Shown piece by piece: positions 1 to 8,070 of a DNA stretch of 64,000 nucleotides. Every line of letters starts with the position of its first letter. Within the stretch, counting starts at the first letter, position 1. The DNA comes from Scandinavium hiltneri (GTDB lineage Bacteria > Pseudomonadota > Gammaproteobacteria > Enterobacterales > Enterobacteriaceae): assembly GCF_024764835.1 (NCBI RefSeq), contig NZ_JALIGE010000074.1:62001-126000 (forward strand), written 5' to 3'. Under the pieces are notes generated by a model that was not told where the DNA came from, did no database searches, and saw only the letters and a program-made list of their open reading frames with translations. The translations under genes were made by a program, and so were the position numbers.

Positions 1-136
1 CCAGCGTTTCGTTGGTGACCAGCATTGCCTGATCGCCCGACTTCAGTGGCAGGAAAGAAGCTGGATCGTTAAACAAACCAGCCGCGATGGTAATCGGGTA
101 ACTACGTTCCCCGAGAGTTACTGTGATCCTCTCCAT
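1..136 (-). CDS. aroB: 3-dehydroquinate synthase, N-terminal part (cut by window edge)
   Basis: Only the first 45 codons are present; the gene runs off the left edge. The start is the ATG read on the minus strand at 134-136. The translation begins MERITVTLGERSYPIT, which I recognise as the conserved N-terminus of AroB, the NAD-dependent enzyme that closes DAHP to 3-dehydroquinate in the shikimate pathway. It follows aroK on the same strand with a 171-base gap, the usual enterobacterial order aroK-aroB. I see no terminator in the gap, so cotranscription is likely. Confidence 0.93.
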   Translation of the reverse strand, partial: MERITVTLGERSYPITIAAGLFNDPASFLPLKSGDQAMLVTNETL

Positions 137-307
137 AACGCGACGTCCACCTTGGTTACTAGCATTTACTGGCTATCTACACGTAATCCTTCAGGCTGCT
201 CGCTGGTCGGTTGCTTTCGCTCCCCGATTGCTGACAGATGTCAGCAAGAGTTCACGCCGTTGCCGCCATGATGCAGCTTGAACGATTTCGTATAGCGTTG
301 ACCAGAA

Positions 308-829
308 TCAGTTACTTTCCAGCATATTAATAATCTGGTTTGCCACCACTTTCGCGCTCTGATCGTCAGTGCGGATTGTGACATCGGCAATTTCTTCGTA
401 TAAAGGATTACGCTCGCCTGCCAACGCTTCCAGGACTTCACGCGGTGGCGTTTCAACCTGCAGCAGCGGACGCTTTTTATCACGTTGCGTACGCGCCAAT
501 TGCTTCTCAATTGTGGTTTCGAGGTACACCACAACGCCGCGAGCGGAGAGACGATTGCGCGTTTCACGGGATTTCACAGAGCCGCCGCCAGTTGCCAGCA
601 CAATTCCCTGCTTTTCCGTCAATTCATTGATGATTTTTTCTTCGCGGTCACGGAAACCGTCTTCGCCTTCGACATCAAAGACCCAGCCCACGTCAGCGCC
701 AGTGCGTTTCTCAATCTCTTGATCAGAATCGTAAAATTCCATATTGAGCTGTTGAGCTAACTGGCGCCCAATAGTGCTTTTGCCGGCACCCATAGGCCCA
801 ACCAGAAAGATATTGCGTTTCTCTGCCAT
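308..829 (-). CDS. aroK: Shikimate kinase I
   Basis: A 173-residue protein, the normal AroK length, that phosphorylates shikimate to shikimate-3-phosphate with ATP in the cytoplasm. The P-loop GPMGAGKST is at residues 11-19, the DSD shikimate/Mg motif at 34-36, the substrate-binding Arg in the FRDRE segment near 60, and GGG at 81-83. It lies upstream of aroB on the same strand and probably forms an operon with it. The 269 bases before it (830-1098) separate it from hofQ and probably hold its promoter; I see no gene there. Confidence 0.96.
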   Translation of the reverse strand: MAEKRNIFLVGPMGAGKSTIGRQLAQQLNMEFYDSDQEIEKRTGADVGWVFDVEGEDGFRDREEKIINELTEKQGIVLATGGGSVKSRETRNRLSARGVVVYLETTIEKQLARTQRDKKRPLLQVETPPREVLEALAGERNPLYEEIADVTIRTDDQSAKVVANQIINMLESN

Positions 830-1098
830 TTTTTCGGTACTACTAAGACTATTTCGTTAATAATAAACCCGCGACGCGAACCACAACGGCGACGCCAGGC
901 ATGAACTGAAACCTCATATGCGATAGTGCGAGAGTCAGACCGAAAATTATCTCAATATACCGGCAGGTTTGGCAACTCTAATAATTACCAGATTTTGCAG
1001 GGCACCGACTCTCAAATCGGTACTCCTTGTATGCTAAATCCGGTCTCACGTCAAACACCTGAAACGTGTTCAGTACGAAAAGAATGTCAGTAAATCCT

Positions 1099-2334
1099 TT
1101 ATTGCACAGAAATAATACGCGGTGTGATGAACACAACCAGCTCTCGCCGTTCGCTGTCTTTTCCATCATGACGGAACAACTGACCCAGCCAAGGGATGTC
1201 GCCCAGCACCGGGATACTGTCTCGCGCTGTCTTATTCTTTTGCGAAAATATCCCACCCAGTGCCAGCGTTTCACCACTTTTCACCTCAACCTGCGTCTCG
1301 ATCTCCTGCTTATCTATCGCCAGAACTTCCCCTTCCGCTTGCTGTAAAACCTGCCCGGGCATGTCTTCGGTGATTTTCAGTTTGAGCCGCACGCGGTTAT
1401 TTTGCAGCACCGTTGGCGTCACCTCCATGCCCAGAACCGCTTCTTTAAATTCCACCGACGTCGCACCGCTTTCCCCGCTGGAGACCTGATACGGGATTTC
1501 CGTGCCCTGCTTGATACTCGCCGGTTGCAAGTGCGACGCCAGCAGATGCGGGCTGGCGATAATCTCCAGTTGCTGTTTTTGTTCCAGCGCTGAGAGCTCC
1601 AGCTCCAGCAGCCTTCCGCTGATTTTGCCGATGTTAAACCCGGCATGGGTGGTCGCGTTTGCCACCGAAAGGTCACTGCCCAACGTGGTTATCTTGCCCA
1701 AACCTACGCTGCCGTCGGCATCGGCCAGACTCCATTTCACGCCCAGTTCACGCAGGCTCTTCTCATTAATTGTTACGATATGAGCAGTTAATTCAATCTG
1801 GCCTATCGGTAAATCCATCTCGTTAACCCAGGCGAGCAAATCGGTAAGGTGCTGTGTGTCATCGCGAATAAGCAAGCGATTAGAACGTTTATCGACCGTC
1901 ATCGCTCCGCGACTGCTCAGTAGTTTCTCCCCGGCTTTCGCAAGCTCTGCGGCATCGGCATATTGCAGAGAGACGCTTTGGCCTTTCAACGGTACCGTCG
2001 ATAAGCGCCGTTGGGTCTCAGCTTCGCGTTGGGCCTGTTTTTCGGCCAGCCATGCTTTGGTATGTACGAACAGCACGCTACCCTGCCTTTCCAGCGCCAG
2101 CCCCGCACTGCTCACCACCGTCTGCAGAGCCTGCATCCAGGGCAGATTATTGAACTGGAGCGATATTTGCCCGCTGACATCAGGAGCGATAACGATATTC
2201 CGATCACCTAACCCGGCAATGGCCTGTAAGACCTGCGCAACAGGCACCTCATCCACCATCAGGGAGACCGCCTTTTCCTTGCCCGATACCGCGAAGGCCA
2301 TCAGTAATAAGCCCAGAAGCATCCTTCGAATCAT
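1099..2334 (-). CDS. hofQ: DNA-uptake secretin HofQ (PilQ/GspD family)
   Basis: A 411-residue outer-membrane secretin, close to E. coli HofQ (412). It has an N-terminal signal peptide (about residues 1-18), secretin N-domains and the conserved secretin core in the C-terminal half (LELELSALEQ, SGETLALGGIF, VPVLGDIPWLGQLF). The protein belongs to the ComE/PilQ group needed for DNA uptake and use of DNA as a nutrient. It is the last gene of hofMNOPQ, and its start overlaps the end of hofP by 86 bases, so the two are probably translationally coupled. The frame is intact throughout. Confidence 0.92.
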   Translation of the reverse strand: MIRRMLLGLLLMAFAVSGKEKAVSLMVDEVPVAQVLQAIAGLGDRNIVIAPDVSGQISLQFNNLPWMQALQTVVSSAGLALERQGSVLFVHTKAWLAEKQAQREAETQRRLSTVPLKGQSVSLQYADAAELAKAGEKLLSSRGAMTVDKRSNRLLIRDDTQHLTDLLAWVNEMDLPIGQIELTAHIVTINEKSLRELGVKWSLADADGSVGLGKITTLGSDLSVANATTHAGFNIGKISGRLLELELSALEQKQQLEIIASPHLLASHLQPASIKQGTEIPYQVSSGESGATSVEFKEAVLGMEVTPTVLQNNRVRLKLKITEDMPGQVLQQAEGEVLAIDKQEIETQVEVKSGETLALGGIFSQKNKTARDSIPVLGDIPWLGQLFRHDGKDSERRELVVFITPRIISVQ

Positions 2335-2647
2335 GTTTCGTTCCCTCTTTCATCCAGCGCCACTGCGACGGGTCGCAATCCAGGCCGGCAGTGATGTCCA
2401 TGTAGCCGGATTGAACGTCTGCGACCGTCCAGCCATTTTCCAGCCGCTGCCCTTGATTCAGGCGTCGCCATTTACCACCGGGTACCTGAACGATGCCCGT
2501 TCGCTGCTCGCCGTGGCTTACAGAGCCGCGGTAATGCCAGAGCGTCTGCTGCGATGTGGCGCAGGGGTCTTCTACCCGTTGGAACGGGTCGCGCATGCCG
2601 AGCAGACACGGCAGCGAAAGCATTAATAGCACCCGCCAGTCAGTCAT
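2249..2647 (-). CDS. hofP: DNA-utilisation protein HofP
   Basis: A small secreted or inner-membrane protein of the hofMNOPQ cluster. I place the start at 2647 (MTDWRVLLML), giving 132 residues, close to E. coli HofP (134). An upstream in-frame ATG at 2662 would add five residues and deepen the overlap with hofO. An N-terminal hydrophobic segment looks like a signal peptide, followed by a region resembling type IV pilus PilP-type proteins (GSVSHGEQRTGIVQV, GYMDITAG). The gene overlaps hofO by 8 bases and hofQ by 86. Identification rests mainly on position and length. Confidence 0.85.
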   Translation of the reverse strand: MTDWRVLLMLSLPCLLGMRDPFQRVEDPCATSQQTLWHYRGSVSHGEQRTGIVQVPGGKWRRLNQGQRLENGWTVADVQSGYMDITAGLDCDPSQWRWMKEGTKHDSKDASGLITDGLRGIGQGKGGLPDGG

Positions 2648-3071
2648 CGCCGTTAGCCTCAATCAGCAGCGTCAGCCGCAAATACTGCTGTTCCGGCTGG
2701 ATACTAAACCCCCGAATGGCGCGACCCCGCTCGGCCAACTGATTAAAAAGAGGCGGAATGCCCGGCCAGTTCGCCTCCAGCGTGAGCTCTCCCCCGCTGC
2801 CCGCCGGTTGCCAACTCACAACACGGGTGCCAGGGCTATCCATATCGAGCGCCGAAAAAGGTTTCGTCAGAGCGGGCGATTCGCGAGGCGCGACAGGCAG
2901 CAGCGGCATAATTTTCTGCCACTGCGCATTGAGTGGAGACAGGTCTGGCTCAATGGACGGTTCACGGCTGCAAAAATGCCCGGCAACAACCAGCACTCCC
3001 AGCATCATTAACCCGATGCCGAGCCGTACCCGCGGTGAAAAATCACACCAGCGGTCAGCGAACCTCTGCAT
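2640..3071 (-). CDS. hofO: DNA-utilisation protein HofO (PilO-like)
   Basis: A 143-residue protein starting at 3071 (MQRFADRW). The open frame extends further upstream, but that part lies inside hofN and is unlikely to be used. It has a single transmembrane segment at about residues 18-30 (LGIGLMMLGVLVV) and a periplasmic remainder. E. coli HofO is 146 residues. By analogy with PilO it should pair with HofN in an inner-membrane alignment subcomplex of the uptake machinery. It overlaps hofN by 17 bases and hofP by 8. Confidence 0.87.
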   Translation of the reverse strand: MQRFADRWCDFSPRVRLGIGLMMLGVLVVAGHFCSREPSIEPDLSPLNAQWQKIMPLLPVAPRESPALTKPFSALDMDSPGTRVVSWQPAGSGGELTLEANWPGIPPLFNQLAERGRAIRGFSIQPEQQYLRLTLLIEANGDD

Positions 3072-3594
3072 CAACGGCCTCCGTCTGCAGCTGATAGCTA
3101 AACTGCCAGCGCCCTTGCTCATCGCGACGCGTTGCGCCCGGTGTGACAGTGCCAAAGCCCGGCAGGCTTCGTGCCACGAGCTCAACCTGAGTCAATGTGG
3201 GGAAGCGGTTTGCCAGCCCCGTAAAGCGTAATGCATCGCCCTGCCACTCCAGTGCGGTGAGCCACGCCTGTGCGGGCATTTTTTCCGCCAGTGTCAGCAG
3301 CGTTGTTTGCCAGCGAAGCGTCAACAGCCGCTGCTGCTCACGCCGTTTTACGACCCGCGCACGCGCGTGCTCCACGTGAAGCCGCCGCTCCTGTTGAGTC
3401 AGCATCTGGCGCACCGCCTGGTCGCTCTCCTGTCGCAAAGCCAGCCAGGTATGCTGCTGCGACTGCCGGGCGCGACCGGCAATAATCAGCGCCAGCGTTA
3501 TCAACAAAACGCCGATAAACATCGCGCCCCATAAGCGCAAACACTCACGTCGGCGCTGTTCGCGCCAGCACAGTAAGTTCACCTGCCGGCGCAT
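3055..3594 (-). CDS. hofN: DNA-utilisation protein HofN (PilN-like)
   Basis: A 179-residue bitopic inner-membrane protein. A short positively charged cytoplasmic tail (MRRQVNLLCWREQRRRE) contains the VNLL motif typical of PilN proteins, which bind the PilM-like partner. It is followed by one transmembrane helix (about 22-40) and a periplasmic domain with a probable coiled coil. It starts one base after the stop of hofM, so translation is probably coupled. It belongs to the hofMNOPQ DNA-uptake operon. Confidence 0.9.
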   Translation of the reverse strand: MRRQVNLLCWREQRRRECLRLWGAMFIGVLLITLALIIAGRARQSQQHTWLALRQESDQAVRQMLTQQERRLHVEHARARVVKRREQQRLLTLRWQTTLLTLAEKMPAQAWLTALEWQGDALRFTGLANRFPTLTQVELVARSLPGFGTVTPGATRRDEQGRWQFSYQLQTEAVDAEVR

Positions 3595-3595
3595 C

Positions 3596-4318
3596 TCAGT
3601 TCACTCCCAGGGCGAGTGCCAGGGCAATGGCGAACGCGTCACCGCATTCCGGCAGCGGAGGCTGGAGCTGGTTCAAGGGAAACCACGGATTAAAACATTG
3701 CCCGCCAGCGGACTGCGTGGTGCACTCCATCAATCCGTCGGGCTGTTCTGCGTTGCAGCCCCAGGCGGTGCGCGTTGCCCACAACCATTGGTCTTTGCCG
3801 CGCCAGCAGATCCCCGGAATGTCGCTGTCCATCCACGGCAGAAAATGTTGTAAGGCGCTGGCATCCGGAGTGACCGCGGAGAGATTCAGGCCCGCCACGC
3901 GCAGGCGCTGCTGCAACTGTTCAATATCGCGCTTTCTGGCGGCGGTCACGCTGTAACTATTCGTGTCAGCGTTTTGGTAGTCGAAGATGAGACTTTCAGC
4001 CGGCATTTCGAGCTGTTTTGCCACCGTGCTGGCCACCCACTGCGCCAGCTCGCTTTCACGTAGCGTCATCTGCGGCGGTGGCAGCTGAATTTGTAGCGTG
4101 TCTGAGGCGGGAAGTGCGACCGCAACACGATGAAAGCGGGGCATTTCACGCTGAATTCGGCGCAGCGCCGCCGCCATACTTTTATCGCAACGTTCATCCT
4201 CCAGCGGCAGTTGCCACCAGCGGCGTAATGCACGCCCTAAACGTGTTTTCTGTAGCGCAACGCAGACGATGCTATCCTGCTGAAAGTGCAATCCAGCCTG
4301 CCATTGACTGTAAGCCAT
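3596..4318 (-). CDS. hofM: DNA-utilisation protein HofM (PilM-like)
   Basis: First gene of the hof operon, 240 residues from the ATG at 4318 (MAYSQWQAGLHFQ), whose N-terminus aligns with E. coli HofM (259 residues, MAFKIWQIGLHLQ). A longer in-frame reading back to 4438 exists but would translate the ERIC repeat, so I reject it. PilM proteins are cytoplasmic actin-like ATPase-fold proteins that anchor PilN; this copy is short and diverged. An ERIC element lies 37 bases upstream of the start, between it and the divergent mrcA. Confidence 0.87.
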   Translation of the reverse strand: MAYSQWQAGLHFQQDSIVCVALQKTRLGRALRRWWQLPLEDERCDKSMAAALRRIQREMPRFHRVAVALPASDTLQIQLPPPQMTLRESELAQWVASTVAKQLEMPAESLIFDYQNADTNSYSVTAARKRDIEQLQQRLRVAGLNLSAVTPDASALQHFLPWMDSDIPGICWRGKDQWLWATRTAWGCNAEQPDGLMECTTQSAGGQCFNPWFPLNQLQPPLPECGDAFAIALALALGVN

Positions 4319-4354
4319 TCTTACGATCTCCTTATCCATCAACCCATTAGAGCG

Positions 4355-4470
4355 ATTCCCTAAATAGTTCGAACTGTAGGAAGGCGGCAAGTCAGTGAGT
4401 CCCCAAGAACTTACTTGAGGGTGAACGAATGCAGCCAACGCCCATACAGTTTGAAATATGACGGGTATAT
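4355..4470. repeat. ERIC/IRU element, internally deleted
   Basis: An imperfect palindrome of about 116 bases, ending in ATTCCC on the left and GGGTATAT on the right. It shares long blocks with the elements at 19552-19680 and 55331-55455 (AAGGCGGCAAG, TATGACGGG). Compared with those, the central arm is shortened: the AAGTAAGTGACTGGGG block is missing about ten bases. It fills most of the gap between the divergent hofM and mrcA. Confidence 0.88.
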
Positions 4471-4548
4471 CAATGCTTCAGGCTTGCCTTTATACTACCG
4501 CGCGTTTGTTTATAAACTGCCCAATTACCTCTAAATGGGAAATCTCCG

Positions 4549-7101
4549 GTGAAGTTCGTAAAGTATTTATTCATCCTTGCAGTCTGTTGCATTCTGCTGG
4601 GAGCAGGCTCGATATATGGCCTCTACAAATTTATTGAGCCCCAGCTACCCGACGTAGCCACGCTCAGAGATGTGCGCCTGCAGATCCCAATGCAAGTCTT
4701 CAGCGCCGATGGCGAGCTTATTGCCCAGTACGGTGAAAAACGTCGTATTCCGGTCACCCTGAGCCAAATGCCGCCAGAGCTGACGAAAGCCTTTATTGCG
4801 ACAGAAGACAGCCGTTTCTACGAGCATCACGGGATTGACCCTGTGGGGATTTTCCGTGCGGCAAGCGTGGCGCTGTTCTCCGGCCACGCCTCTCAGGGTG
4901 CGAGTACTATTACTCAGCAGCTGGCGCGTAACTTCTTCCTCAGCCCGGAAAAAACGCTGACGCGTAAAATTAAAGAAGCGTTCCTGGCGATCCGCATTGA
5001 GCAGTTGCTCAGCAAAGATGAAATTCTTGAGCTGTACCTGAACAAGATTTACCTCGGCTATCGCGCTTACGGCGTCGGTGCTGCCGCGCAGGTCTATTTT
5101 GGCAAGTCGATTGATCAGCTGACGCTGAGCGAAATGGCGGTAATTGCCGGTCTGCCGAAGGCGCCGTCAACCTTTAACCCGCTGTATTCGATGAACAGAG
5201 CGACCGCCCGTCGTAACGTGGTGCTGTCGCGTATGCTGAGTGAAAACTACATCACCCAGGCGCAGTACGATTCAGCGGTCCGCGAACCGATTGATGCCAG
5301 CTACCATGCGCCGGAAATTGCTTTCTCCGCGCCGTACCTGACAGAAATGGTGCGCCAGGAAATGGTCAGCCGTTACGGCGACCAGGCCTACGAAGACGGT
5401 TATCGCGTTTACACTACTATCGGTCGTAAAGATCAGCTGGCGGCGCAGAACGCATTGCGTACCAACGTGATGGATTACGATATGCGTCACGGCTATCGCG
5501 GCCCGGCCAACGTGCTGTGGAAAGTGGGCGAAACCCCGTGGGACAGCAAAAAAATCACCGATACGCTGAAGAGTTTGCCGACCTACGGGCCGCTTGAGCC
5601 TGCAGTGGTCACATCGGCAGATCCTCAGCAAGCCATGGCGATGACCGCCGACGGCACATCGGTGCAACTGAACATGGACGGAATGCGTTGGGCGCGTCCG
5701 TACCGCTCCGATACCCAGCAGGGTTCAACGCCGCGTAAAGTCACCGACGTTGTCCAGACCGGCCAGCAAATCTGGGTTCGCCAGGTAAATGAGAGTTGGT
5801 GGCTGGCACAGGTTCCGGATGTGAACTCCGCGCTGGTGTCCATCAATCCGCAAAACGGCGCCATTATTGCGCTGGTGGGTGGCTTTGATTTCAATCAGAG
5901 CAAATTTAACCGTGCCACCCAGGCGCTGCGTCAGGTCGGTTCTAACATCAAACCGTTCCTTTATACCGCGGCGATGGACAAAGGTCTGACGCTGGCGAGC
6001 ATTCTGAACGATGTGCCGATTTCCCGTTGGGATGCCGGTGCCGGTTCCGATTGGAGTCCGAAAAACTCACCGCCGCAGTACGCCGGTCCGATTCGTCTGC
6101 GCCAGGGTCTCGGCCAGTCGAAAAACGTGGTGATGGTACGCGCTATGCGTGCGATGGGCGTGGATTACGCCGCAGAATACCTGCAGCGCTTTGGTTTCCC
6201 GGCCAATAACATTGTGCGGACAGAATCGTTAGCGCTCGGCTCAGCCTCCTTTACGCCGCTTCAGGTAGCGCGTGGTTACTCGGTGATGGCCAACGGCGGC
6301 TTCCTGATTGACCCTTACTTCATCAGTAAAATTGAGAATGACGCGGGCGGAACGCTTTTCGAAGCCAAACCGAAAATTGCCTGTGGCGATTGCGATATTC
6401 CGGTGATTTACGGGGATACGCCGAAGTCCGACGTGCTGGAAAACAAAGACGTTGAAGACGTGGCCACGTCCCTGGAACCTAAAAACTCCACGGTACCAAT
6501 GCCTAGCCTTGAACAAGCGAACCAGGCGCTGGTTGCCCGCAGCGGCGGTCAGGAATATGCGCCACATGTTATCAGCACCCAGCTCTCCTTCCTGATTAAG
6601 AGCGCGCTGAATACCAATATCTTTGGCGAACCGGGCTGGCAAGGTACAGGCTGGCGTGCAGGCCGTGACCTGAAGCGACATGATATCGGCGGTAAAACCG
6701 GGACTACCAACAGCTCGAAAGATGCGTGGTTCTCAGGTTACGGTCCAGGGGTGGTAACATCGGTGTGGATTGGCTTTGACGATCATCGCCGTGACCTCGG
6801 CCGCACTACCGCTTCCGGCGCGATTAAAGATCAGATTTCCGGCTACGAAGGCGGCGCGAAGAGCGCACAGCCCGCCTGGGACCTGTACATGAAATCGGCG
6901 CTGGAAGGCGTGCCTGAACAGCCATTTACGCCGCCAGCGGGCGTGGTGACGGTCAACATCGACCGTAGCACCGGGCAGCTGGCAAGCGGGGGCAGCAGTC
7001 GCGAAGAGTACTTTATCGAGGGTACGCAACCGACCCAACAGGCGGTGCGCGAAGTGGGCACCACGCTGATGGATAACGGCGAAACTCACGAACTGTTCTG
7101 A
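4549..7101 (+). CDS. mrcA: Penicillin-binding protein 1A (bifunctional)
   Basis: An 850-residue class A penicillin-binding protein, the E. coli length, that polymerises and cross-links peptidoglycan at the inner membrane facing the periplasm. One N-terminal transmembrane helix (about residues 5-27) precedes the glycosyltransferase domain, with catalytic Glu86 in EDSRFYEHHG. The transpeptidase domain carries the active-site serine in SNIK (Ser465) and KTGT (Lys716). It is transcribed divergently from hofM, with an ERIC element between, and is followed directly by a strong terminator. Confidence 0.97.
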   Translation: MKFVKYLFILAVCCILLGAGSIYGLYKFIEPQLPDVATLRDVRLQIPMQVFSADGELIAQYGEKRRIPVTLSQMPPELTKAFIATEDSRFYEHHGIDPVGIFRAASVALFSGHASQGASTITQQLARNFFLSPEKTLTRKIKEAFLAIRIEQLLSKDEILELYLNKIYLGYRAYGVGAAAQVYFGKSIDQLTLSEMAVIAGLPKAPSTFNPLYSMNRATARRNVVLSRMLSENYITQAQYDSAVREPIDASYHAPEIAFSAPYLTEMVRQEMVSRYGDQAYEDGYRVYTTIGRKDQLAAQNALRTNVMDYDMRHGYRGPANVLWKVGETPWDSKKITDTLKSLPTYGPLEPAVVTSADPQQAMAMTADGTSVQLNMDGMRWARPYRSDTQQGSTPRKVTDVVQTGQQIWVRQVNESWWLAQVPDVNSALVSINPQNGAIIALVGGFDFNQSKFNRATQALRQVGSNIKPFLYTAAMDKGLTLASILNDVPISRWDAGAGSDWSPKNSPPQYAGPIRLRQGLGQSKNVVMVRAMRAMGVDYAAEYLQRFGFPANNIVRTESLALGSASFTPLQVARGYSVMANGGFLIDPYFISKIENDAGGTLFEAKPKIACGDCDIPVIYGDTPKSDVLENKDVEDVATSLEPKNSTVPMPSLEQANQALVARSGGQEYAPHVISTQLSFLIKSALNTNIFGEPGWQGTGWRAGRDLKRHDIGGKTGTTNSSKDAWFSGYGPGVVTSVWIGFDDHRRDLGRTTASGAIKDQISGYEGGAKSAQPAWDLYMKSALEGVPEQPFTPPAGVVTVNIDRSTGQLASGGSSREEYFIEGTQPTQQAVREVGTTLMDNGETHELF

Positions 7102-7102
7102 C

Positions 7103-7128
7103 AAAAAAGGCGCCTCTGGCGCCTTTTT
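7103..7128 (+). terminator. Rho-independent terminator after mrcA
   Basis: A perfect GGCGCC / GGCGCC stem with a three-base loop is preceded by six A and followed by five T. It begins two bases after the mrcA stop. The A tract means it could also act on minus-strand transcripts leaving nudE. Confidence 0.93.
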
Positions 7129-7156
7129 ACTGATCTAAATAAAGCTCATGAGGCTT

Positions 7157-7188
7157 TTGCCCGGTGGCGCTACGCTTACCAGGCCTAC
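7157..7188. repeat. Single REP (palindromic unit) element
   Basis: The segment reads GCCCGGTGGCGCTACGC followed by TTACCAGGCCTAC, the standard REP/PU pattern of enterobacteria. It overlaps the last codons of nudE: the TAG stop at 7185-7187 lies within the GGCCTAC end. REP elements at 3' ends often protect transcripts from exonucleases. Confidence 0.85.
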
Positions 7189-7751
7189 TCGCCCAAACGG
7201 CCCTGCGCTTTCAGCCATTCACGCACCAGGAACAGCGCGCTCACGTTACGGGCTTCGTTGAAATCAGGGTCTTCCAGCAACGTCAGCATCTGAGCCAGTG
7301 GCCAGCGCACCTGCGGCAGCGGTTCAGGTTCGTCACCCGGCAATGATTCCGGATAAAGATCTTCCGCTACTACGATATTCATTTTGCTGGAGAAGTACGA
7401 CGGCGCCATCCCGAGTTTCTTCAGAAACGTCAGGTTATTGGCACCGAATCCCACTTCCTCTTTCAGCTCGCGGTTGGCGGCTTCAAACACGGTTTCCCCC
7501 GCATCGATAAGCCCTTTCGAAAACCCGAGCTCATACGATTCCGTACCCACGGCGTATTCGCGGATCAGAATGAGATGGTCGTCAACAATGGGGACTATCA
7601 TCACCGCTTCACGTGTGGAAGGACGCATCCGTTCATACACGCGGCGCTCGCCGTTGCTGAATTCCAGGTCCACGCTCTCCACATTAAACAGTCGAGAACG
7701 CGCTACCGTTTCAACTTTATGGATGGTGGGTTTTGTTAAGGGTTTATCCAT
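7185..7751 (-). CDS. nudE: ADP compounds hydrolase NudE
   Basis: A 188-residue Nudix hydrolase, compared with 186 in E. coli. The Nudix box is complete, from Gly80 through Glu86, Arg94, Glu95, Glu98, Glu99 to Gly101. NudE cleaves ADP-ribose, Ap3A and NADH to remove potentially toxic nucleotide derivatives in the cytoplasm. It converges on mrcA and is divergent from igaA, the conserved enterobacterial arrangement. The stop codon is provided by a REP element. Confidence 0.94.
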   Translation of the reverse strand: MDKPLTKPTIHKVETVARSRLFNVESVDLEFSNGERRVYERMRPSTREAVMIVPIVDDHLILIREYAVGTESYELGFSKGLIDAGETVFEAANRELKEEVGFGANNLTFLKKLGMAPSYFSSKMNIVVAEDLYPESLPGDEPEPLPQVRWPLAQMLTLLEDPDFNEARNVSALFLVREWLKAQGRLGE

Positions 7752-8070
7752 GGTGACCTGTGTTTGCTGTGATAACAGGGTAATTGTGCGATATACCGCA
7801 CAGTTTAGGCAATTCCCGACTTCACATATTTACATTTGTGTAACTTTCAGCGTGATTCACTTTTTTAAACAAAAAGTCAAGACCTTGCAATGGATTTGAG
7901 AATTTGCTGATATTCGCTTGCGTTGACCTCTGATATGCTCAAAAGTTGCGTCAGAACGTAATAAATCTTTCAAGTTCTGGGTGATACGTGCCGATAGCTA
8001 ACTACGGGCTCACGTTCTGTGTTAATGGGCAACCGACGAAACCTGTAAGAATAAGTATGATGGGAAAAGC
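7752..8070. promoter_or_regulatory. Divergent nudE/igaA intergenic region
   Basis: These 319 bases hold no open frame that looks coding. They must contain the divergent promoters of nudE and igaA. The middle (about 7840-7960) is AT-rich and includes plausible sigma-70 boxes, but I cannot assign them firmly. No palindromic operator or terminator stands out. Confidence 0.5.

Noticed and set aside
4319..4438. N-terminal extension of HofM by 40 residues
   Set aside because: It would translate ERIC repeat sequence, and the start at 4318 matches the E. coli protein N-terminus.
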